NCBI RefSeq assembly: GCF_014201805.1
Contig: NZ_JACHFK010000019.1
Coordinates: forward strand, 1-48,893
Length of the DNA: 48,893 bases
Source: Deinococcus metalli
Lineage (GTDB): Bacteria; Deinococcota; Deinococci; Deinococcales; Deinococcaceae
Reading direction: 5' to 3'
The notes under the pieces were generated by a model. It was not told the origin of the DNA. It saw only the letters and a list, made by a program, of their open reading frames with translations, and searched no databases. Positions 39,938 to 48,876 of the stretch are shown one piece after another. The translations under genes were made by a program, and so were the position numbers. Each line of letters opens with the position of its first letter. The first letter of the stretch is position 1.

Positions 39938-42843
39938 TTGCAGAGCAGGCGAAACTGGCCGAGTTGCTGGAGGGCACCAAGCAGTTTGAGGTGCCGCTCT
40001 ACCAGCGTCCGTACTCCTGGGGAACGCCGGAGCGCGAGCAGTTCTGGCGCGACATCCTGCGGGCCGGGCGTGATCCGAAGCCGGGGATGCACTTCACGGG
40101 TTCCGTGGTGTTCATGGAGCGCACCGGCAGCATGGCCGGCAACCTCAAACGGGCACGATTGATCGATGGCCAGCAGCGCCTGACCACGCTGACCCTGCTG
40201 ATGCTGGCCCTGTCGGAGCAACTGGCGCAGGTCGGCGAACTGGAGTTGCCGCTAGAGGGCACCAGCGACACCCAGGTGGTGGACGCCGCCGACATTCGCA
40301 ACGACTATCTGGTGAACAAAAACCTCACCGGAGACTCGCGCTACAAGCTGTCGCCCACCCACGTGGACAGGGATACCCTGCGGCATCTAATCGGGAATGG
40401 GCCGCTCCCCCCGAAGGTGTCGCGCGAGATCCAGGCCGGCGCAGACTTCTTCCGTCAGCGGCTGAGCCAGCCCGGCGTGAACCTGAAAGAGGTGCTGCGG
40501 GGCGTCAATAAACTCCAGGTGGTCACGGTCGCGCTGGAGGAAGGGCGCGACGACCCGCAGCTCATCTTCGAGAGCCTAAACAGCACCGGGAAGGATCTGA
40601 CCCAGGCTGACCTGATCCGGAACAACGTGCTGATGGGTCTTCCCTCGGCCGAGCAGGACATGCTGAGCCGTGACTACTGGGTGAAGCTCGAAGAGGGGTT
40701 CGCAGATACCGAGGAGGGCACGTTCGACCGCTTCATGCGCGATTTCCTGACGCTCCGCACGCGCGGGTTGCCCAATGAGCAGGAGGTGTACGCGGCGTTC
40801 AAGGCGTACCGGTCGTCACGCCCGGCTGATGAAGGCGTCGAGACGCTGGTCAGGGACGTGGCGCACCTGGGCAAGCTGTACATGGGCATCATCGACCCCA
40901 CCCGCATGGGTAACGCGGACGTGCAGGTGGCCATGGAAGACCTGATGGCACTCCGCCTGCGGATCATCTCCCCGTTCGTGCTCGAACTCCTGCAAGATCA
41001 CGAGCAGGGATTGCTGACGGATGACGATCTGGTGGGTTCGCTCCGGGCGCTGGAGGCGTTCCTCCTGCGCCGCGCCGTGGTGGGTGAGCGCACCTCGCCG
41101 CTCAACCGCTTCTTCGCGGGGCTGGGCCGCGACCTGAACAAGCAGGACTATCTGCGCTCACTACTGCGCGCCCTCGTCCGCTTCCAGGATCGGGATCAGG
41201 ACGGCTTCCCAGGCAACGAGCCCTTCGCGCGGGCGCTGCGTGAGGCGGCCCTCTACCGCCTGAACGTCTGTAAGCCGCTGCTCGTGCGCCTGGAACGCAG
41301 CATGAACCCGAAGGAGAAGTTCCAGAGCGCCAACTTGACCATCGAGCACGTCATGCCCCAGAACGAGGATCTCAGCCAGGAGTGGCGGGACATGCTGGGC
41401 ACGGCCTGGCCGGAGGTGCAGGGGCGGCTGGTACACATGCTGGGGAACCTCACGCTCACCGGCTACAACAGCGAACTGGGCGACCGGCCGTTCAGCGAGA
41501 AGAAGACCCTGCCCGAGCCGAAAGGCTACGAGCATAGCCGACTCCTGATGACCCGTAAGATCGCGGCGCTGCCCGCGTGGACTGAGAGCGTGATCGTCAA
41601 CCGGGCCAGCGAGCTGATCGAACGTGCGCTGGAGCTCTGGCCCTTCCCGGCCTTCTCGCCGGAAGAAGTTGCGGCGCTCCGGGCGGAAGGACGCCAGCGC
41701 GGCAAAGTCAGAACGGTCGACGATCACCTGCAGACCAGCAGCCCGGCGCTGCGTACCCTGTTCGCGCAGGTTCGAGAACGGCTGCTCGCTCTGGACGACC
41801 GGGTCGTGGAGATGCCGCAAAAGCACTACGTGGCATACAAGGTGGGCACCAACTTCTGCGACATCGTGCCTCAGCCGGCCCTGGATACGGTGAAGTGCTG
41901 GCTGAACCTGCCGCCGGCCGACCTCGACGATCCCCTGCACATGACCCGGGACATCACGGGCAAGGGCAAGCCGGGCAATGGCAACGTCGAACTCACCTTG
42001 TCGGCCCAGTCTGATCTGGATGCGTTCACCGCCCTGGCGGACCAGGCTCTCGAATACCAGCTCTGGCGCAATGAAAAGGCCTCTACCCCGGCTGGTCAGG
42101 GCAAGGTGGGAAAAGAAGTCGATTTCTCGCAGCTTCCCCCGGAGGTGCTGGCCGTCTTCCAGGCGCTGGAGACCCGCACCACTGGCCTGAGCAGCGACAT
42201 CCAGGCCCATTCGACCCAGTTTTACCGGGCGTTCCGGGCGCGCCGCGTCTTCATGGAAGTCAAGCCCAGAACCGGCAGCATCAACGTGGCGGTGAAGATC
42301 CCCCCGGCCGCCCTGGAGCCGGACGCTTTCGAGGGCTGGGTGACGTCCGGTCAGTGGCTGGCGCGTCCTGTCCGCTCCATGGAGGAGCTCGAACGGGCGT
42401 GGCCAGGCATCGTGGCCGCCTTCACCCGGCAGCAGGACGGGGACTCGGACGATGCGGACGCGCTGCCACCGGCAGTGAGTCACCAGCAATACAAGCTGGC
42501 CAAAACCATCTACGCCCAGTTGGCCAGCAAGACGGCGGAACTCAGCGATGACATTGAGGTGGTGACGACCCAGAAGAGCGTCAAGTTTTTTGCTCCGTCA
42601 GGCGAGGGAGCCAGGGAGTTCATGCGGCTGTACAGCAGCGCCCGGAGTGGCCACGCTGGCGTCCGACTGAACGTCTTGCCGGCGGCGCTGGACAATCCGG
42701 ACAGTGTGGGGCAGATGGTCGACCCAGGCAACGAGACGACCGGCTTCACCGACGGTCATTTCGAATACAGGGTGACGACTTTAGAAGGCGTGGAGGCCGT
42801 CTTGCCGCTCATCCAGCAGGCCTACGAGATCGTCCGTGCGTGA
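39934..42843 (+). CDS. DUF262/DUF1524 (GmrSD-like) protein with three DUF5655-like C-terminal units
   Basis: A 969-aa protein. Residues about 1-350 are DUF262 (GmrS): LYQRPYSW (23-29) and the nucleotide-binding IDGQQRLTTL (Asp78-Arg82). Residues about 400-575 are DUF1524 (GmrD), a His-Me nuclease with IEHVMPQN (His472) and GNLTLTGYNSELGD. The C-terminal about 370 residues contain three related DUF5655-like units (about 595-709, 734-830, 853-968), of which units 1 and 3 share the pattern VAYKV/VKFFAP ... V-x-L-x-V. GmrSD enzymes cut modified phage DNA (type IV restriction). The GTG start overlaps the hsdS stop by 4 nt and its end overlaps hsdR by 8 nt, so it is an integral member of the type I operon. 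Confidence 0.88.
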   Translation: MIAEQAKLAELLEGTKQFEVPLYQRPYSWGTPEREQFWRDILRAGRDPKPGMHFTGSVVFMERTGSMAGNLKRARLIDGQQRLTTLTLLMLALSEQLAQVGELELPLEGTSDTQVVDAADIRNDYLVNKNLTGDSRYKLSPTHVDRDTLRHLIGNGPLPPKVSREIQAGADFFRQRLSQPGVNLKEVLRGVNKLQVVTVALEEGRDDPQLIFESLNSTGKDLTQADLIRNNVLMGLPSAEQDMLSRDYWVKLEEGFADTEEGTFDRFMRDFLTLRTRGLPNEQEVYAAFKAYRSSRPADEGVETLVRDVAHLGKLYMGIIDPTRMGNADVQVAMEDLMALRLRIISPFVLELLQDHEQGLLTDDDLVGSLRALEAFLLRRAVVGERTSPLNRFFAGLGRDLNKQDYLRSLLRALVRFQDRDQDGFPGNEPFARALREAALYRLNVCKPLLVRLERSMNPKEKFQSANLTIEHVMPQNEDLSQEWRDMLGTAWPEVQGRLVHMLGNLTLTGYNSELGDRPFSEKKTLPEPKGYEHSRLLMTRKIAALPAWTESVIVNRASELIERALELWPFPAFSPEEVAALRAEGRQRGKVRTVDDHLQTSSPALRTLFAQVRERLLALDDRVVEMPQKHYVAYKVGTNFCDIVPQPALDTVKCWLNLPPADLDDPLHMTRDITGKGKPGNGNVELTLSAQSDLDAFTALADQALEYQLWRNEKASTPAGQGKVGKEVDFSQLPPEVLAVFQALETRTTGLSSDIQAHSTQFYRAFRARRVFMEVKPRTGSINVAVKIPPAALEPDAFEGWVTSGQWLARPVRSMEELERAWPGIVAAFTRQQDGDSDDADALPPAVSHQQYKLAKTIYAQLASKTAELSDDIEVVTTQKSVKFFAPSGEGAREFMRLYSSARSGHAGVRLNVLPAALDNPDSVGQMVDPGNETTGFTDGHFEYRVTTLEGVEAVLPLIQQAYEIVRA

Positions 42844-45800
42844 ATTCAGCGAGGCGCGGCTGGTCGAGGAGACCTGCCTCACCATCCTGCGCGAGCTGGG
42901 CTGGGCCACCCTGGACGCGACCCACGAGGTGCTCGGAGTCAACGGCACCCTGGGCCGCGAGAGCCAGCGGGAGGTGGTGCTGGCGCGTGACCTGCGTGCG
43001 GCCCTGACCACGCTGAATCCAGGCCTCCATGCCTCCGTGATCGAGCAAGCCGTCGAGGTGCTGACGCTGGATCGCTCGGCCCTCTCGCCGGTCGCAGCCA
43101 ACCAGGAGTTGTACGACCTGATGGTTCACGGCGTCCCGGTGCTGGTTCCAGATGACGAGGGCGGTGGGGAAAAGCCGGATCGCGTGCGCGTCATCGACTG
43201 GATCAATCCTGCGAACAACACCGTCCTGGCCGTCCAGCAGCTGACGGTCAAGAGCGATCTGTACACCCGCAGGCCAGACGTGATCGGCTTCGTGAACGGC
43301 CTGCCGCTGGTGTTCATCGAGCTGAAGTCCACGCATCGCCGCCTCAAGAATGCCTACAGGGACAACCTGCGGGATTACCGCTCGACCATCCCGCACCTGT
43401 TCCATGCAAACGGTGTGGTGCTGCTCTCCAACGGCACTGACGGGGTCGTGGGCAGCATGACGGCCGGCTGGGAGCATTTTGCCGAGTGGGTGCGCGTGGC
43501 CAGCGAGGACGAGCCGCGCCGGGTGGGGCTGAGTACGCTCCTGCGAGGCACCTGCGAGCCGGGGCGGCTGCTCGATCTGGTCGAGAACTTTACCGTCTAC
43601 CTTGAAACCCAGGGCGGCGTGGCCAAGATCCTCGCGAAGAACCATCAGGTGCTCGGCGTAAATAACGCCCTGCAGGCGCTGGAGGGCATCGGCGAAAACC
43701 GTGGTCGCCTGGGGGTCTTCTGGCACACGCAGGGGTCGGGCAAGAGCCTGAGCATGGTGTTCTTCTCGCGGAAGGTGCTTCGCAAGGTGCATGGGAACTG
43801 GAGCTTCCTGGTCGTCACCGACCGCGACGAACTCGATCAGCAGATCTACACCACGTTCGCCCGCACCGGCACCGTGCAGGAGCAGGAGGAGCGGGTGCGG
43901 GCCGCCAATGGAGCGCACCTCAAGGAACTTCTGCGCGAGGATCACCGCTTCCTGTTCACGCTGATCCAGAAGTTCCATACCCCACAGGGCGAGGTCTACC
44001 CGCAGCTCTCCGCGCGCGGCAACGTGATCGTCATGACCGACGAGGCGCACCGCAGCCAGTACGACATCTTCGCCGGGAACATGCGCGCTGCCCTGCCCAA
44101 CGCGGCCTTCATCGGCTTCACTGGCACCCCACTGATGGAAGGGGAGCAGAAGACGCGGGAGGTCTTCGGAGATTACGTCTCGGTCTACAACTTCAGCGAG
44201 GCCGTTCAGGACAGGGCCACGGTGCCCCTGTACTACGAGAACCGCATCCCGGAGCTGCAGCTGACGAATGCCGAGTTGCAGGCCCACATGGAAGACCTGC
44301 TCGATCGCGAGGGGGTGGACGAGGATGCCGAGCGCCTGGTGGAACGCGAGTTCAGCCGGGAGGCCCAGCTCATCACGCGCGACGACCGCCTGGAGAAGAT
44401 CGCGCAGGATCTCGTGCAGCACTTCCTGGGCCGGGGGCAGTTCGGTAAGGCCATGGTCGTCAGCCTCGATAAGGCCACCGCCGTCCGGATGTTCAACAAG
44501 GTCGAGCACTACTGGAATGACGAGATCGCGCTCGCCGAGGCCCAACTGGCGCAGGCAAGTGGGGACGAGCGCGACGCCCTGCTGCGCCGGCTGCAGTTTC
44601 TGCGGGAAACTGACCGGGCCGTGGTGATCTCGCAGGCGCAGAACGAGATTGACGACTTCAGGGACAAGGGGCTGGACATCACGCCCCACCGCAGGCGGAT
44701 GGTCAAGGAAGACTTGGAGGGCCGATTCAAGGATCCGGGGGATCCGTTGCGGCTGGTGTTCGTGTGCGCCATGTGGATGACCGGCTTCGACGCGCCAAGC
44801 GTGAGCACCATCTACCTCGACAAACCCATGCGGAACCACACCCTGATGCAGACCATTGCCCGCGCCAACCGCGTCTGGGAGGAGAAGGTCAGCGGCCTGA
44901 TCGTGGATTACATCGGCGTCTTCCGGAACCTGCAGCGCGCCCTGGCCGTGTATGGCGCCGGGAACGGCTCTGGCGTCGGCGCGGACGAGACCCCGGTGCA
45001 GGACAAGGCAGAACTGGTGGCGGCCCTCCAGGCGGCCATCGGAGAGGCGGAGGCGCAGGTCACGGCGCGTGGAATCGATCCGGCCGCGATCATCGCTGCC
45101 ACTGGTGAACGGAAGATCGAACTTCTCAAGGATGCCACTGACGCACTGCTGGCCGGTGACGACATCCGCAAGCGCTTCACGGACACCGCCAATACCGTCA
45201 ACCGGCTGTTCAAGGCCGTGCTCCCCGACCCGGCGGCCCAGGCGTTCGCGGCCCAGCGTGCGCTCTATGTGGTGCTGGCCGCCCGGCTGGAACTCGACGA
45301 GGAGGACGACCCTGAGGTCGACGGCGTCATGCACCAGGTGGAGACGCTCCTTGATACTTCGGTGGCGGCCTACGGCTACGTCATCCGCGAGGGCACGTCG
45401 CATGTCGACCTGAGCCAGGTGGACTTCGACAAGCTTCGCGACCTATTCGACAAGACGCCGCGCAAGCGCACCGAGGCCGAGAAGCTGCGCGGTGCCCTGA
45501 ACGGTGAGGTGCAGCGCCTCACCCGGCTCAACAAGACCCGCGTGAACTACGCGGCCCGGTTGGAGGCCATGATTCAGGAGTACAACTCCGGCTCCGCCAA
45601 CGTGGAGGCCTTCTTCGAGGAACTCATGCGCCTGGGGCGTGATCTCAGTGAAGAGGTCAAGCGGGCCCTGCGCGAGGGGCTCACCGAAGAGGAACTGGCC
45701 GTGTTCGACCAGATCACGGCCGCCGGTGTTGCGCTCAGCGACACTGATCGTGAGTCAGTGAAGACCGTCGCGCGCAGTCTGCTGGCCAAGTTGAAGTCCG

Positions 45801-45985
45801 ACCGCCTGGTGCTCGACTGGCGCAAGAAGCAGCAGGCTCGGGCACAGGTACGTCAGGCAATCCGGCAGGAGCTGGACGCACTCCCTGATTGGTATGATCA
45901 GCAGGCATATAACGCAGCCGTTGTTGCCGTTTTTTCGCATGTTCACGAGGCGTATAAGAGCCATAACGAAAACATCTACATGTAA
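42836..45985 (+). CDS. hsdR: Type I restriction-modification endonuclease/translocase subunit
   Basis: A 1049-aa motor and nuclease subunit. The PD-(D/E)XK nuclease lies at about 140-165 (Asp148, Glu162-x-Lys164 in FIELKS). The SF2 motor follows: Walker A TQGSGKS (Lys303), DRDELDQQ, DEAH (Asp402-His405), FTGTPLM, then the second RecA lobe with FVCAMWMTGFDAPS and QTIARANRVW. A C-terminal helical region (about 800-1045) binds the methylase core. All catalytic blocks are intact. It starts with GTG inside the end of the GmrSD gene (8-nt overlap). Confidence 0.95.
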   Translation: MREFSEARLVEETCLTILRELGWATLDATHEVLGVNGTLGRESQREVVLARDLRAALTTLNPGLHASVIEQAVEVLTLDRSALSPVAANQELYDLMVHGVPVLVPDDEGGGEKPDRVRVIDWINPANNTVLAVQQLTVKSDLYTRRPDVIGFVNGLPLVFIELKSTHRRLKNAYRDNLRDYRSTIPHLFHANGVVLLSNGTDGVVGSMTAGWEHFAEWVRVASEDEPRRVGLSTLLRGTCEPGRLLDLVENFTVYLETQGGVAKILAKNHQVLGVNNALQALEGIGENRGRLGVFWHTQGSGKSLSMVFFSRKVLRKVHGNWSFLVVTDRDELDQQIYTTFARTGTVQEQEERVRAANGAHLKELLREDHRFLFTLIQKFHTPQGEVYPQLSARGNVIVMTDEAHRSQYDIFAGNMRAALPNAAFIGFTGTPLMEGEQKTREVFGDYVSVYNFSEAVQDRATVPLYYENRIPELQLTNAELQAHMEDLLDREGVDEDAERLVEREFSREAQLITRDDRLEKIAQDLVQHFLGRGQFGKAMVVSLDKATAVRMFNKVEHYWNDEIALAEAQLAQASGDERDALLRRLQFLRETDRAVVISQAQNEIDDFRDKGLDITPHRRRMVKEDLEGRFKDPGDPLRLVFVCAMWMTGFDAPSVSTIYLDKPMRNHTLMQTIARANRVWEEKVSGLIVDYIGVFRNLQRALAVYGAGNGSGVGADETPVQDKAELVAALQAAIGEAEAQVTARGIDPAAIIAATGERKIELLKDATDALLAGDDIRKRFTDTANTVNRLFKAVLPDPAAQAFAAQRALYVVLAARLELDEEDDPEVDGVMHQVETLLDTSVAAYGYVIREGTSHVDLSQVDFDKLRDLFDKTPRKRTEAEKLRGALNGEVQRLTRLNKTRVNYAARLEAMIQEYNSGSANVEAFFEELMRLGRDLSEEVKRALREGLTEEELAVFDQITAAGVALSDTDRESVKTVARSLLAKLKSDRLVLDWRKKQQARAQVRQAIRQELDALPDWYDQQAYNAAVVAVFSHVHEAYKSHNENIYM

Positions 45986-46024
45986 GTATGATGGCACTTT
46001 GCTGAATGGGGCGAGGAGGTACCT

Positions 46025-46360
46025 ATGAATGAAAGGGACAGGACTCACGTTAAGAATCTTGAAAAAAAAGCTCAGGCGGCCCAAAGAGAGTTTTTGGACG
46101 CATTGGAGGAGCTGAGAGATCAGCTCGAGTTGGTCAGGGACGCAGAGCATGAAAAGCTAGCAAACATGGACGACAAGCTTTATGGTGTTGACAGGTACAA
46201 AAAGATAGAAGCAGAAGTGGAGGGTATCGAAACGGTGTTGAGGGACATCGAGGTCATTGAGTCTATGCCTGAGCTAGATCTCAGCGGGATCTACGGCTTG
46301 AATTCGTCGCCGGATCAACAATTTACTGAGCAGGAAATAGAAGAAATTCTTAACTCATAG
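46025..46360 (+). CDS. Small coiled-coil protein behind hsdR (111 aa)
   Basis: No family was recognised. Residues about 5-80 are almost entirely heptad-like helix rich in Glu, Lys, Leu and Ala (VKNLEKKAQAAQREFLDALE, IEAEVEGIETVLRDIEVIES), followed by a short acidic tail. GAGGAGG lies 6 nt before the ATG, and the gap to hsdR is 39 bp, so co-transcription is likely. It is AT-richer than the hsd genes. It might be an accessory or anti-restriction-like factor, but no evidence goes beyond position. Confidence 0.7.
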   Translation: MNERDRTHVKNLEKKAQAAQREFLDALEELRDQLELVRDAEHEKLANMDDKLYGVDRYKKIEAEVEGIETVLRDIEVIESMPELDLSGIYGLNSSPDQQFTEQEIEEILNS

Positions 46361-46817
46361 GTCTAATTTTCTATGATCATCCGCTGGCAACCAGGGCACT
46401 GATCCAGCGGTTCGCAGTGTCGAAATCACCGGTTGAAATGTCTGTGGATGGAGGTGGTGGAGTGGAGTTGGTCGCCGACACCACGACACCACGACTTCAC
46501 GTAGGTTCTGGTGCTCGAGGTGTGCTGTAGCTAGGGCGTGACCGCCGTGGATGCTCATTGGGCGCAGAAGATGGCACCAGGGAATGGACTGATCCGCTGT
46601 CGTACTAGAGATACGCAGCAGGGTAACTCCGATCGGTGACGCTGTGACAGGGCGAGCGCTGCAGCGACCCAGGCCATGGGCTTTCCCACCAGTGACTGCC
46701 GGTGACGAGTGCTGTGGATTTACCGATTGCCCGACCCGGCGGAAGCCCGGCTCGTTGATCGGCTACCGTATGAAGGGTAATGACGTTCGATATGCACGTA
46801 ATCCGTGAGGCGTCGGG
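46361..46817. other. Intergenic region between the restriction operon and darTG
   Basis: No gene or strong hairpin was seen in these 457 bp. A weak promoter TTGATC (46755), 17-bp spacer, TAATGA (46778) is a candidate for darT. Confidence 0.4.
46755..46783 (+). promoter_or_regulatory. Weak promoter candidate for darTG
   Basis: TTGATC, 17-bp spacer, TAATGA, 35 nt before the TTG start of darT. Confidence 0.35.
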
Positions 46818-47447
46818 TTGACCCAACTGCTGCAGCCCACGACTCCGTGCCTGATCTATCACTTCACGGCCCTGGAGAACCTGCCGTCCATCCTGACCGC
46901 AGGCGGCCTCCACTGTAAGGTGCGAGCCCAGCCAGTCGCAGACATCTCGGACGCCCGCATCCAAGAACGTCGGTCTCGGCGGCGAGTAGAGGCTGGGCCG
47001 GGCGGTGTACTGCACGATTATGTGCCTTTCTACTTCACGCCGAGATCGCCCATGCTTCACCGCAGATACAAGCAGGATCTTGATGAAGGGACGAGGGTGC
47101 AGCAGCAGGTGGTCTATCTGGTGAGCTCAGTGGAGCGGGTTGTCGAGCTGGGTCTGCCCTTCGCGTTCACTGATGGTCACGCTGAGATGCGGGTGGACAT
47201 CCGGTATTTCGATGACCCAGCTGACCTTGGCCAGCTGGACTGGCGAGTCCTGCACGCATCCGGCTGGCGTAACGACGAGGAGCGTCGGAAGCGGCAGTCG
47301 GAGTTTCTGGTGCAGGGGTTCTTGCCCCTAAGTGGGCTGCTAGGATTCGCGACCCGTACCTCCGATGTGAAGCAGCGGGTAGACCGGCTGTTCCGTGATC
47401 GGCAGGTGTCCCTGCGGGGGAGGGTACGCCCGGACTGGTACTATTGA
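46818..47447 (+). CDS. darT: DarT toxin (DNA ADP-ribosyltransferase, DUF4433)
   Basis: A 209-aa enzyme that attaches ADP-ribose from NAD+ to thymidine in single-stranded DNA. Seen are IYHFTALENLPSILTAGGL (residues 13-31, NAD-binding His), VPFYFTPRSPML (69-80) and KRQSEFLVQG with the catalytic Glu162 matching the family's essential Glu. Length is normal and all key parts are intact. The start is TTG at 46818 with a GAGG-type site upstream. The rare start may keep toxin output low. The antitoxin gene follows 37 bp later. Confidence 0.92.
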   Translation: MTQLLQPTTPCLIYHFTALENLPSILTAGGLHCKVRAQPVADISDARIQERRSRRRVEAGPGGVLHDYVPFYFTPRSPMLHRRYKQDLDEGTRVQQQVVYLVSSVERVVELGLPFAFTDGHAEMRVDIRYFDDPADLGQLDWRVLHASGWRNDEERRKRQSEFLVQGFLPLSGLLGFATRTSDVKQRVDRLFRDRQVSLRGRVRPDWYY

Positions 47448-47487
47448 TGCACCATTTCGCTGTCAGCTGAACGGGGGGAGGTGAATG

Positions 47488-48573
47488 ATGATCGAGCTGC
47501 AACGAGGCAACCTGCTTGAGGCCCACACTGAGGCCCTGGTGAACACCGTCAACACCAAGGGCGTCATGGGGAAGGGGGTAGCCCTACAGTTCAAGCGGCG
47601 CTATCCGGCGAATTACCAGGCCTACGTGGCTGCCTGCAAGGCGGAACAGGTGGAGGTCGGGAAGATGTTCGTCACCGAACTCCCCGTGAGCCTGGAGAGT
47701 GGGCCAAGGTACATCATCAACTTCCCGACGAAGCGTCACTGGCGTGGGAGTTCGCGTCTCAACTACATCGAGGCCGGGCTCGAAGATCTTGTGAGAGTTG
47801 TCCGTGAGCACTGTATCCGCTCAATTGCCATCCCGGCCCTGGGCTGTGGGAACGGTGGGCTTGAGTGGGCCGAAGTCCGTCCCCTGATCGAGGGCGCATT
47901 CGCAGCTCTGCCTGAAGTGCATGTCTATCTTTACCCACCAGATCAGAACCCTGATCCAGATTCACCGATTTTGCGGCCGATCACAAAACGTCCTCACTTG
48001 ACTCGCGGCAGCGCTGCCATGCTACGACTGTTCAGGGAGTATCTGCTTCCCGATTACACACTGGGGCGAACCGAGGCGCAGAAGCTGATGTATTTCCTAC
48101 AGGTCGCAGGCTTCGACCTCAAGCTGAACTTCCAGAAGAGCAAGTTCGGCCCATATGACAATAATGTGCGTTACGTCTTGGAGCGCATGGAAGGGCACTA
48201 CATCCAGGGTTACGGCACGGGGGAGAGCGGTTCACGGATTCATCTGCTGCCTGGAGCGGCTGAAGAAGCCAGGAACACGCTGCTCGATTCCCCCGAGATC
48301 GAGCAGTCGCTGGAGCGTGTGACGGCATTAATTGAGGGGTTCGAGACGCCATTCAGTCTCGAATTGCTGGCGACGGTGCACTGGGTCGCCACCCAGGAAC
48401 AGGCAACCACCCCAGCGGAGGCCCTGGTGCGGATCGCTGACTGGACACCTCGCAAGAAGTTGTTGATGACCCCTGACAAGGTCGACCTGGCGTGGCGACA
48501 TCTGCAAGAGCTTGGTTGGCTGCCGACGGTCGATCCTATAGATGACCCCCCATTTCCCTCTCCCGTTGCCTGA
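47488..48573 (+). CDS. darG: DarG antitoxin (macrodomain DNA ADP-ribosylglycohydrolase)
   Basis: A 361-aa antitoxin that removes ADP-ribose from DNA. The N-terminal macro domain (about 1-155) carries QRGNLLEAHTEALVNTVNTK, GVMGKGVALQFK and the phosphate-binding IPALGCGNGGLEW. The C-terminal domain (about 170-355) carries YTLGRTEAQKLMYFLQVAG and KSKFGPYDNNV, as in DarG proteins that also bind DarT. Of two adjacent ATG codons the second (47488) lies 6 nt from GGAGG and is preferred over 47485. The strong ribosome-binding site contrasts with the weak TTG of darT, as expected for antitoxin excess. Confidence 0.93.
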   Translation: MIELQRGNLLEAHTEALVNTVNTKGVMGKGVALQFKRRYPANYQAYVAACKAEQVEVGKMFVTELPVSLESGPRYIINFPTKRHWRGSSRLNYIEAGLEDLVRVVREHCIRSIAIPALGCGNGGLEWAEVRPLIEGAFAALPEVHVYLYPPDQNPDPDSPILRPITKRPHLTRGSAAMLRLFREYLLPDYTLGRTEAQKLMYFLQVAGFDLKLNFQKSKFGPYDNNVRYVLERMEGHYIQGYGTGESGSRIHLLPGAAEEARNTLLDSPEIEQSLERVTALIEGFETPFSLELLATVHWVATQEQATTPAEALVRIADWTPRKKLLMTPDKVDLAWRHLQELGWLPTVDPIDDPPFPSPVA

Positions 48574-48735
48574 GAAAGACGTCTGGGATGGTGGCTTTGG
48601 TTAACCAACCCAATATTCGGACTCGGCTGGAGCACATGACAAACCATCGGCAGTACCACGGAATTGCGGGTGACCGCGTCAGCATGCCATTCCATGCGAC
48701 CAGCCCAGCAGATGTCGTTTGCTCCCCACAAGAAT
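48574..48735. other. Non-coding stretch behind darG
   Basis: No gene, terminator or repeat was recognised here. Confidence 0.4.
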
Positions 48736-48764
48736 TTGACACACCGTGTAACCCGATATATCCT
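48736..48764 (+). promoter_or_regulatory. Strong promoter at the right edge
   Basis: TTGACA (48736-48741), 17-bp spacer, TATCCT (48759-48764): same hexamers and spacing as the tRNA-Asp/tRNA-Phe promoter, but with a different spacer sequence. Confidence 0.75.
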
Positions 48765-48781
48765 GTCTAGGACGAGGTAAA

Positions 48782-48876
48782 ACGCTCAGCTGGTAGAGCT
48801 GTCGTTGGCGGCCTAAAAATGATCAAAAGTGGCGGATAGGAATTGACCATGCCGAGGTTCGAGCCCCCCACGATCT
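48782..48876 (+). pseudogene. tRNA-like remnant at the right edge
   Basis: GCTCAGCTGGTAGAGC (48784-48799) is identical to the D-arm of tRNA-Phe (and of tRNA-Gly), and GAGGTTCGAGCCCC near 48854-48867 resembles a T-arm. The acceptor and anticodon stems do not form and T-stem pairs are broken. The region between the arms is AT-richer. It is probably a decayed tRNA or an island-end duplicate. Confidence 0.45.

Noticed and set aside
42809..45403. 864-codon minus-strand frame opposite hsdR
   Set aside because: It mirrors hsdR codons and shows no protein-family pattern; hsdR motifs on the plus strand are complete.
46605..47060. 151-codon minus-strand frame
   Set aside because: It overlaps the 5' part of darT, whose motifs are clear, and lacks protein-like composition.
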